DNA of 8,275 nucleotides, from assembly GCA_946184255.1 (NCBI GenBank), contig CAMHFA010000037.1, forward strand, positions 1 to 8,275, in the 5' to 3' direction. The notes beneath the pieces were generated by a model. That model was not told where the DNA came from. It saw only the letters and a list, made by a program, of their open reading frames with translations, and searched no databases. Below are positions 1 through 5,293 of the stretch, one piece after another. The stretch is from an uncultured Bacteroidales bacterium. Its GTDB lineage: Bacteria > Bacteroidota > Bacteroidia > Bacteroidales > UBA932. Numbering within the stretch: the first letter of the stretch is position 1; every line of letters begins with the position of its first letter. The position numbers and the translations under genes were made by a program.

Positions 1-156
1 TACCCAGAAGCGGTTGGCCTCGTTGGCAAGCATGGACATATTCCCGGCCAGGCCAGAAGAATCCGCACCATAGAAATTCTCGCTGGAATGGACCAGCATC
101 ACCATCAGGCAGGCTGCTACCCGCAGCCAGTCGATGAAAGCGATTCTCTTATTCAT
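1..156 (-). CDS. Acyltransferase 3 family membrane protein, N-terminal part (runs off left edge)
   Basis: The 52 codons visible encode a protein starting MNKRIAFIDWLRVAACLMVM and continuing with LVHSSENFYG. The order F-I-D-W-L-R, then a hydrophobic helix ending in V-H-S, is the hallmark N-terminus of the acyltransferase 3 (OafA/NRF-like) family. These integral membrane proteins transfer acetyl or other acyl groups to cell-surface sugars, and the His in the first helix is conserved in the family. The start ATG (156-154) shares its A with the TGA stop of the upstream lipoprotein gene (TGATG), so the two are probably cotranscribed and translationally coupled. The frame is open to base 1 and the remainder lies outside the window. 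The family assignment is fairly secure; the substrate cannot be told from this fragment. Confidence 0.8.
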   Translation of the reverse strand, partial: MNKRIAFIDWLRVAACLMVMLVHSSENFYGADSSGLAGNMSMLANEANRFWV

Positions 157-1367
157 CAGAACTTGGTAATGATCTCATCCAGGTCGGCTCCGAAAACTGT
201 CTTCACTATCCTTGCGAGGTCTTCGCGGGAGCCTTCAAGATGGAAGGTGTACTGGGTGTGGGTAAGACTGGCACCAGGGGCAAGAGCAGCACCGGGCGAA
301 GAGGTCTCAATCTCATAGAACGGTCCCATAACCACTCCGGTCTCGGTGGGACCGTCATTGTAGGAATTGATCACGTCTCCGCTGAAAGGATCCTCCTGAG
401 GACCCCACTGGCCGTTGACATAGTCATTGTCCCCTTCCGGGACTGTGTACTTCAGGATATTCAGGACTCCGGCTTTTGAGTCATAGCTTCCGCAGATGTC
501 CTTTGCACTTCCAGCCGGAAGGCCGATCTTGGCCCTGTATTCCCCGTCGATCTTGAAATATATCATCCCGTCCTTGACCGAGAGCCTGTCGGAAGGAACC
601 TTCCCGAAATATTCGTCATTGACCACGCGGCCTTCGAAGTCCTTGTTGTAAGGAATGAACACCGTGGTGGTCGGTGTAGGAGGGTACATCCCGAGAAGCC
701 AGACCGAGGGCATTCCTGTCTCCTTGGTCCAGGCCGAAGTACCTTTGTTCACGAGAGTGTTCTCGGTGCAGTAGGCTACAGGACGGACCCCGCCTGGAAT
801 ACTGATTCCAAGAAGCTTTTCGATACCAGCCTTATCCAGAAGAGTCACCGTCCTGCGGACTCCGATCTTGAATTCGTTGCCGGAGGCATTGGAAAGAGTC
901 TGTTCCTTGGTGAAAGCGACCTGTGAGTCTGACGAAGACTCGACTTCAAAGGCTTCAGTGTCGATAAAAGCGGGGACTTTCCAGTTGGCATAGACCTGCT
1001 CCTCTCCCGGCTTGAAATACCAGGAGAACGGTCCTCCTTCCGGTCCTATCCAGAAGCGCTCTTCGCCTCCGAAGGGATTGAACTGGGGATTAACCATTCC
1101 CTCGTCTATCGCCTTGTAATTGATCCAGCCATAGCTCATGCCCTCGTTGCCTCCGGTGGTGGAGGTCATCACACGTCCCTGGTAGGCAGGGACCACCAGC
1201 ACTTTCGCCAGGCCGTCTGAGCTCTTGAGTTCGAGAACTCCGACTCCTTTCGCGGCGAAGTAGTCCAGATCATAACCGTAAGTACCCATATCGTAAGTCT
1301 TGTTGTTGTCACAGGCGGCCATCCCCACAAGGACTGCGGCCAGCAGTAAGAATGAATGATGCTTCAT
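156..1367 (-). CDS. DUF6786-like periplasmic or surface lipoprotein
   Basis: The product has 403 residues. I chose the ATG at 1367 because it opens a lipoprotein signal peptide, MKHHSFLLLAAVLVGMAAC, with the lipid-anchor Cys at 19. The longer reading from 1436 would only add 23 residues unlike a signal peptide. The mature part matches my recollection of the Bacteroidota DUF6786 family: G-Y-D-L-D-Y-F near 31-37, AYQGRVMTST at 61-70, GWINYKA at 80-86, GGEERFWIGPEGG at 100-112, and a C-terminal block FYEIETSSP (350-358) followed by H-T-Q-Y-T-F-H-L near 370. The late block recalls galactose mutarotase-like beta-sandwich proteins, so binding or acting on a sugar is plausible but inferred. No catalytic residues can be assigned. 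It is followed directly by the acyltransferase gene and diverges from the small repeat-protein gene. The family name comes from memory, without a search. Confidence 0.75.
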   Translation of the reverse strand: MKHHSFLLLAAVLVGMAACDNNKTYDMGTYGYDLDYFAAKGVGVLELKSSDGLAKVLVVPAYQGRVMTSTTGGNEGMSYGWINYKAIDEGMVNPQFNPFGGEERFWIGPEGGPFSWYFKPGEEQVYANWKVPAFIDTEAFEVESSSDSQVAFTKEQTLSNASGNEFKIGVRRTVTLLDKAGIEKLLGISIPGGVRPVAYCTENTLVNKGTSAWTKETGMPSVWLLGMYPPTPTTTVFIPYNKDFEGRVVNDEYFGKVPSDRLSVKDGMIYFKIDGEYRAKIGLPAGSAKDICGSYDSKAGVLNILKYTVPEGDNDYVNGQWGPQEDPFSGDVINSYNDGPTETGVVMGPFYEIETSSPGAALAPGASLTHTQYTFHLEGSREDLARIVKTVFGADLDEIITKF

Positions 1368-1373
1368 AGCATA

Positions 1374-1404
1374 TAAAATTACTAATAATTGTCTCAATTT
1401 GCAA
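1374..1404 (-). promoter_or_regulatory. Possible Bacteroidota-type promoter for the DUF6786-like gene
   Basis: On the minus strand TTG (1404-1402) lies 20 bases before TAATTTTA (1381-1374). This approximates the Bacteroidota housekeeping pattern TTTG, about 19-21 bases, TAnnTTTG, with the last base off consensus. If used, transcription would begin within a few bases of the ATG at 1367, leaving an almost leaderless mRNA. Such AT-rich matches arise easily by chance. Confidence 0.3.
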
Positions 1405-1420
1405 CTTCGAGCCAATGCAC

Positions 1421-1448
1421 GAGTTTTGCAGTACAACTGCTAAAACTC
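1421..1448. promoter_or_regulatory. 28-bp dyad (operator or leader hairpin) between divergent genes
   Basis: The left arm GAGTTTTGCAGT (1421-1432) and right arm ACTGCTAAAACTC (1436-1448) are reverse complements apart from one extra base in the right arm, and are separated by ACA. It is the strongest dyad I noticed in the window. It ends 8 bases before the ATG of the repeat-protein gene and lies about 17 bases upstream of the possible -33 element of the minus-strand gene. It could be a binding site for a dimeric regulator or a hairpin in the leader of the plus-strand mRNA. No run of T follows it on the plus strand, so it does not look like an intrinsic terminator in that direction. Confidence 0.55.
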
Positions 1449-1456
1449 AGATTCCC

Positions 1457-1795
1457 ATGTTAAAAAGAATATTCATCCTTCTGCCCGCACTGCTTTTCTG
1501 CATGGCCGTTTCAGGACAGACAGTTTACAGCACGGAATGGAAGAGCGAAGCCAAAGTCAAGGTCTATGTGACAGAATACAAGAGCGAGGCCGACCTTATC
1601 GTCTACAAGACAGAGTGGAAGAGTGAGGCCAAGGACAACAACGGCATCTGGTTCTTCACCAAATGGAAGAGCGAGGCCAAGAAGACGATCTATTTCACCG
1701 ACTGGAAAAGCGAAGCCGACCTCATCATCTACTTCACTGAGTACAAAGGTGAGGCCGGCTGGAAGAAAAAGTCCAAGAAGCACTTGATGTATTGA
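1457..1795 (+). CDS. Small secreted protein of six T-E-W/Y-K-S-E-A repeats (DUF6150-like)
   Basis: The product has 112 residues. I prefer the ATG at 1457 because it begins a Sec signal peptide, MLKRIFILLPALLFCMAVSG, with cleavage near residues 20-21. The in-frame ATG at 1415 would lie upstream of the dyad and add a non-signal stretch. From Y24 to W102 the mature chain is six tandem units of about 13 residues, each with the core T-x-W/Y-K-S-E-A. The third is 16 long (it carries D-N-N-G), and the last reads K-G-E-A-G-W. A basic tail, K-K-K-S-K-K, follows. This arrangement, including a W-F/Y-F stretch in mid-chain and a closing A-G-W, matches what I remember of DUF6150 proteins, which are of unknown function. 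The alternating pattern suggests short beta strands with turns. It could be periplasmic or extracellular; no enzymatic motif is visible. Confidence 0.8.
   Translation: MLKRIFILLPALLFCMAVSGQTVYSTEWKSEAKVKVYVTEYKSEADLIVYKTEWKSEAKDNNGIWFFTKWKSEAKKTIYFTDWKSEADLIIYFTEYKGEAGWKKKSKKHLMY
1526..1762 (+). repeat. Six coding tandem repeats, mostly 39 bp per unit
   Basis: Units begin at residues 24, 37, 50, 66, 79 and 92 of the small secreted protein. The best-conserved DNA in each is the stretch encoding W/Y-K-S-E-A, with forms such as TGGAAGAGCGAAGCC, TACAAGAGCGAGGCC and TGGAAAAGCGAAGCC. Synonymous differences between copies show this is an old, selected protein repeat and not a recent slippage array. 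Two-unit periodicity is visible: units 2 and 5 share a following D-L-I, while units 1 and 4 have K after the core. Confidence 0.85.
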
Positions 1796-1802
1796 GAGCT
1801 TC

Positions 1803-4136
1803 CTACTTCTTGTCAGCTAACATCTTGATGAAATAACCTCCGACGACCGAACGGGCCTTGAAACCGCGATGGGTCGGTTTGTCGGTGTACACCCAGTCTG
1901 ACATCGGGACACGGTCCACTGTCTCGTTCATGAACTTGCGGACTGGTTTCACGAAGGACTGGAACTGCTCCATGTCCTCTGACATAGTTGCAGTCCACAT
2001 GATCCAGTCGGTCTTGGTGTAGGTCTCGCGGTTATCCAGCGGGAGTCCGTAAACGTTCGAAACCGAAGGATAGTAGGCCAGTTCCTTCCGGGCTACGTCC
2101 TCTGGGAATATATTCAATCCCAAAAGCTTGTCCCAGACGAGGTTGTACTTCTGGCTCCAGGTTCCGGGACGGTCGAAGGTCAGACGGTAGTGATCACCAT
2201 CGTCAGCCATCTTGACCCACTCGGCGGCCATTTCCTTCGCAGCCTTGGTGTATTTTTCAGCAACGTCGGCATAGCCAAGTTTGCCGGCCATGTAGCCGTA
2301 GGAAGCAATTCCCAGGATGGCCTTGACGGAAAGGTTGATGTTGTGGGCGAAACGGCCGGCAAAGTCATCTGTGCAGAGCTGATCCTCGGGATCGAGGCCG
2401 AACTGCATCAGGTACTCAGTCCAGGTGGTGAGGGTCTCCCAATGCTTCTTCGCATAGGAGAAATCGTTCTCATAGTGGCAGACTGCAGCGGTGAGGGTCA
2501 GCATGTTGCCTCCTTCCTCGACAGGCATGTCACCGCCGTAGGTCTGGCCGTTGGCGAGGGGATATGTTCCCACGTCATGGGCAGGGAAAGGCTTGGTCCA
2601 GCGGCCGCTTTCGCTGAAGAAGTAGATGTGGTTCATCAGGCCTTCGGCCAGCTTGGGATTGTAGAGCAGGAACAGCGGGGCGGAAGGATAGGTAACATCG
2701 ACAGTTCCGATAGAGCCGTTGCTGTTGTTTTCCTTGGAAAGCCAGAGAAGGTCACCGTTCGGAGCCTCGACGAGTTTGTGGGCGTGGATGGCCTGGCGAT
2801 AGGCCAGGGCGCAGAGTTCGGCATATTCCTGACCGCCGGAAGCGAGGGCGTCCTTCATCATCTGCAGGTCGAAGGCAGCGCACTTCTTCGCAAGGGTTTT
2901 GTACTCATTGTTGGCTGCCTGGAAGGCATCCTTGATCGTCTTGCTGCCGTCCTTGTTCCAGTAGGGACGGAGATTCTCCTGGAAGTACTGGATCGAAAAA
3001 ATGTCGTCGTAACCGATCATCACCTTGCCGGATGCCTTGGAAGCGGTGCCAAGGTCACGGACTACCGCCATGCGGCCGGAAGCATCGTTGCCGGAAGTCC
3101 CGACACCGGAGACAGGGGCTCCGCCGATGAAGGCGTTGCGGAGGTCAGCACCGGTACCTATTCCGACATCGGTCCCTTCCTTCTCGGAAACGAGGTAGAA
3201 ATAACCCCAGTCAATGCGACGGTCATCACCCTTCTTCCCGAGGATGTTCTGGGAGAGGGTCCCGCTCTTGAGATAAAGAAGTCCTCCGTCCTCGAAACAC
3301 TCGGTAGAAGTCTTCTGGTTGGCATAATCAACCGCCCAGAGAGGGGAAGCCTCGAAATAGACCTTCACATCATGCTTCTTGCCGTCGTTGGCCTTGACGT
3401 CATAGGAAATGTAATTGACCGGACGGCTTACCAACTCCAGGTTATCAAGAAGGAGAGGTGCCATGAAAGTAAGTTCCAGGTCAACGGGACCGCAGGTGAA
3501 ACCGTAGATAGTGCGGGTCGGCTGGACATCAGCGAATTTCTGGACAGCGGTCTTGGTGAAAAGAGGTTCAGGATTCCTGTGAAGAAGGAGTCCGAACTGG
3601 GGCTGCAGGTCACCCTCGGCCTCAACCGTGTTGACTGAAAGGATGTTCTCTTCCTGAAGGGATTCAACCGCTGCCTTGGGAAGGGGGGTAAATAAATCCA
3701 TGTAGGCTCTTCTGCCCATCCTCGCAACACGGACATCATTGAAATAGAACTCAGTACCAGTGTTGCCTCCATAGACCATGAACACTCTCTCACCATCTTT
3801 GGGTGCGTCGATGGCAACGGTCTTCGTCATCTTTCCAGTCCAAGGATCGTCAGAGGGAATGATCCATGAATACTCTCCGTCCTCGGCACCGAGGAAGCGG
3901 TAGGTTTCTCCGTCAACCTTCAGGACTCCGATAAGGGGGAATTCCTTTCCGGTCCAGTGCTGGACCGGTGAATCAAACAACTGGTCAGAAGCCGACCAGG
4001 CGCTGGTGTTGGGATCGATAGAAACCAAAGGATAGGCAGGAGCCCTCAGGGTGTTCGCGATCCTCTCGGTGTTGCCCGAACAGGCGAAGAGCAGCAATGT
4101 CGCTGCAAGGCCGCCCAAGATGTGATTAAATCTCAT
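1803..4136 (-). CDS. DUF4965/DUF5127 'glutaminase-like' lipoprotein, probable glycoside-hydrolase fold
   Basis: The product has 777 residues. A lipoprotein signal peptide ends in LFAC, with the lipid-anchor Cys at 19. Residues 33-83 (PAYPLVSIDPNTSAWSASDQ, then HWTGKEFPLIGVLKVDG) match the DUF4964 N-terminal module. Residues 200-425 fit DUF5127 (T-R-T-I-Y-G-F, SRPVNYISYDV, DDRRIDWGYFY). Residues 430-777 fit DUF4965/DUF1793 (AYRQAIHAHK, NGSIGTVDVTYPSAPLFLLY, AHDVGTYPLANGQ, EEGGNMLTLTAAV, CTDDFAGRFAHNINLSVKAI, TDWIMWTAT). This half is alpha-helical and, by family knowledge, an alpha/alpha-barrel. Relatives are named after fungal glutaminase A, but the gut Bacteroidota members sit in glycan loci, so a carbohydrate substrate is as likely. 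Between 84 and 190 lies an inserted beta-rich segment. The gene stands alone, diverging from the enzyme operon. Family is secure; activity is unknown. Confidence 0.88.
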   Translation of the reverse strand: MRFNHILGGLAATLLLFACSGNTERIANTLRAPAYPLVSIDPNTSAWSASDQLFDSPVQHWTGKEFPLIGVLKVDGETYRFLGAEDGEYSWIIPSDDPWTGKMTKTVAIDAPKDGERVFMVYGGNTGTEFYFNDVRVARMGRRAYMDLFTPLPKAAVESLQEENILSVNTVEAEGDLQPQFGLLLHRNPEPLFTKTAVQKFADVQPTRTIYGFTCGPVDLELTFMAPLLLDNLELVSRPVNYISYDVKANDGKKHDVKVYFEASPLWAVDYANQKTSTECFEDGGLLYLKSGTLSQNILGKKGDDRRIDWGYFYLVSEKEGTDVGIGTGADLRNAFIGGAPVSGVGTSGNDASGRMAVVRDLGTASKASGKVMIGYDDIFSIQYFQENLRPYWNKDGSKTIKDAFQAANNEYKTLAKKCAAFDLQMMKDALASGGQEYAELCALAYRQAIHAHKLVEAPNGDLLWLSKENNSNGSIGTVDVTYPSAPLFLLYNPKLAEGLMNHIYFFSESGRWTKPFPAHDVGTYPLANGQTYGGDMPVEEGGNMLTLTAAVCHYENDFSYAKKHWETLTTWTEYLMQFGLDPEDQLCTDDFAGRFAHNINLSVKAILGIASYGYMAGKLGYADVAEKYTKAAKEMAAEWVKMADDGDHYRLTFDRPGTWSQKYNLVWDKLLGLNIFPEDVARKELAYYPSVSNVYGLPLDNRETYTKTDWIMWTATMSEDMEQFQSFVKPVRKFMNETVDRVPMSDWVYTDKPTHRGFKARSVVGGYFIKMLADKK

Positions 4137-4167
4137 GTTATGATTGTGGTTTGATTAGTCTGTCTTA

Positions 4168-4175
4168 CAAATATA
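4168..4175 (-). promoter_or_regulatory. -7 box (TATATTTG) for the DUF4965-family gene
   Basis: The minus strand reads TATATTTG, an exact match to the Bacteroidota TAnnTTTG -7 consensus, ending 31 bases before the start codon at 4136. That is a usual leader length. No good TTG element lies 19-21 bases upstream, so a weak or activator-dependent promoter is more likely than a strong constitutive one. Confidence 0.5.
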
Positions 4176-4187
4176 CTCAAAAAAAGC

Positions 4188-4195
4188 TATCTTTA
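4188..4195 (+). promoter_or_regulatory. Possible -7 box (TATCTTTA) for the three-enzyme operon
   Basis: TATCTTTA matches TAnnTTTG except for the last base and ends 37 bases before the ATG at 4233. The expected -33 position (about 4163-4167) reads TCTTA, a poor match. The footprint of a polymerase here would overlap that of the divergent promoter on the other strand. Confidence 0.35.
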
Positions 4196-4232
4196 TAGTC
4201 GCGGCATAATTAAAGACTAATAACATTTCAAA

Positions 4233-5291
4233 ATGAGTTTCAAATCCACAATCCTATCTGCAGCTATCCTGCTTGTTTCCGTTTCCGCCTTCTCACAGGA
4301 GGTCCAAAGCCGTCACGCTGTGCCAGGCCATCGCTATCTCAAGGAATACTGGGGCCGTTCTGAACTCTACCTCCAGCACCAGGCCTACTACATGCTCGAC
4401 CTGGCAGACAAGGCCCTGAATGAGAACACTCCCCAGATCAAGATAAACCTCCAGAGGGAGATGGCCATGCTCATGATCGATGCAGTAACCCATGAGCCGG
4501 CCCCCATAGACAATCCGGCGGTAATAGACTTCCTCGCGAAGAGGATGAACCGTGTTATCGATGACCTCAACAATCCTTTTACTAAGAAAAAGGATGTCAG
4601 GATTTACAAGCTTTACAACTGTGGAATGCTGTTCCGCACCCGTGACATCACTATCGCAGTGGACCTCAACGGCCGCGACGGGAAACTCATTCCCGACGAA
4701 ATAATGGATAAGATCGTGGACAAGGTGGACGTTCTCTTCTACACCCACAACCACTATGACCACATAGACAACCACGTCCGCGATATCTGCCACGGGAAGG
4801 ATGTTCCTATCTATGCGACAGACGAGATATTCAAGGATGATCCAAAGGTACACCACGTCCGTTTCGATGACCTTCACACCTTCGGAATCGACCATCCCAA
4901 AGGAAAACTCACAGTCAACGTGCTGCCCGGCCACCAGGATGCCGTCCAAAACAACATCTGGATAGTAACCTTGCCGAACGGCAAGGTAGTGGGTGCTACC
5001 GGTGACCAGTGGCAGGACGAAGGAGCGGATCTCAAGTGGTTGAAAGATATTCATTTAAGATTGCCGAAGATCGACGTCCTCGCAATGGATTGCTGGATTC
5101 ACGACTACGACGAGCACGTGGCCGACTTCAGCCCCAGGCTGCTGGTCTCCCAACATGAGAACGAGATTGGCGCCCATGGGATCGATCACCGCGAGGCATA
5201 TTGGATGACGATGTACAAGAATGCCCACTTCCACCAGAACCCGACCCCTTATGTGCTCATGGCCTGGGGAGAATGGTACGACTTCAAATAG
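4233..5291 (+). CDS. Secreted metallo-beta-lactamase-fold hydrolase with helical N-terminal domain
   Basis: The product has 352 residues and a Sec signal peptide (residues 1-22, ending A-F-S-Q). Residues about 122-320 form a metallo-beta-lactamase-type domain: the metal-binding motif T-H-N-H-Y-D-H at 171-177, a further His in LPGHQD (H234), Asp in ATGDQW (D258), and His in SQHENE (H308). This is a full two-metal set. The preceding hairpin (L-Y-N-C-G-M-L-F, then I-A-V-D-L-N-G) also fits the fold. Residues about 30-115 are mainly helical and are not part of the usual domain; I do not recognise them. The family covers lactonases (UlaG-like), phosphodiesterases, thioesterases and others, so the substrate is open. 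It is first in a tight operon, 2 bases before the glycosidase gene, suggesting an exported role in processing a sugar derivative, for example a lactone or ester. That role is inference. Confidence 0.85.
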   Translation: MSFKSTILSAAILLVSVSAFSQEVQSRHAVPGHRYLKEYWGRSELYLQHQAYYMLDLADKALNENTPQIKINLQREMAMLMIDAVTHEPAPIDNPAVIDFLAKRMNRVIDDLNNPFTKKKDVRIYKLYNCGMLFRTRDITIAVDLNGRDGKLIPDEIMDKIVDKVDVLFYTHNHYDHIDNHVRDICHGKDVPIYATDEIFKDDPKVHHVRFDDLHTFGIDHPKGKLTVNVLPGHQDAVQNNIWIVTLPNGKVVGATGDQWQDEGADLKWLKDIHLRLPKIDVLAMDCWIHDYDEHVADFSPRLLVSQHENEIGAHGIDHREAYWMTMYKNAHFHQNPTPYVLMAWGEWYDFK

Positions 5292-5293
5292 GA

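Larger units (their letters stand above)
4154..4221. promoter_or_regulatory. 8-bp inverted repeat framing a divergent control region
   Basis: ATTAGTCT (4154-4161) and AGACTAAT (4214-4221) are perfect reverse complements 52 bases apart. Read 5' to 3' on each transcript, both leaders therefore carry AGACTAAT, 11 bases before the ATG at 4233 and 17 bases before the ATG at 4136. The arms flank both predicted -7 boxes. A shared regulator site is possible; a chance match in AT-rich DNA is not excluded. Confidence 0.4.

Noticed and set aside
1368..1436. Upstream start at 1436 for the DUF6786-like gene
   Set aside because: The added 23 residues are not signal-like, while the Met at 1367 opens a typical lipoprotein signal peptide.
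1415..1456. Upstream start at 1415 for the repeat-protein gene
   Set aside because: It would run through the dyad and bury the signal peptide; the Met at 1457 begins a canonical Sec signal.
1778..1804. Possible terminator hairpin GAAGC...GCTTC at the convergent junction
   Set aside because: Only 5 paired bases around a 16-base loop with no T-run; too weak to call.
2190..3638. 482-codon open frame on the plus strand, antisense to the DUF4965-family gene
   Set aside because: It lies wholly inside a well-recognised gene, has no signal or known motif, and its Val/Gly/Leu-rich composition is typical of the reverse complement of GC-biased codons.
4293..5054. 253-codon open frame on the minus strand, antisense to the metallo-hydrolase gene
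   Set aside because: The opposite frame has the full metal-binding motif set; this one is valine-rich and featureless.
5201..5293. Start at 5201 for the glycosidase, inside the metallo-hydrolase gene
   Set aside because: The 31 extra residues are out-of-frame reading of the upstream gene; the Met at 5294 begins a clear signal peptide.
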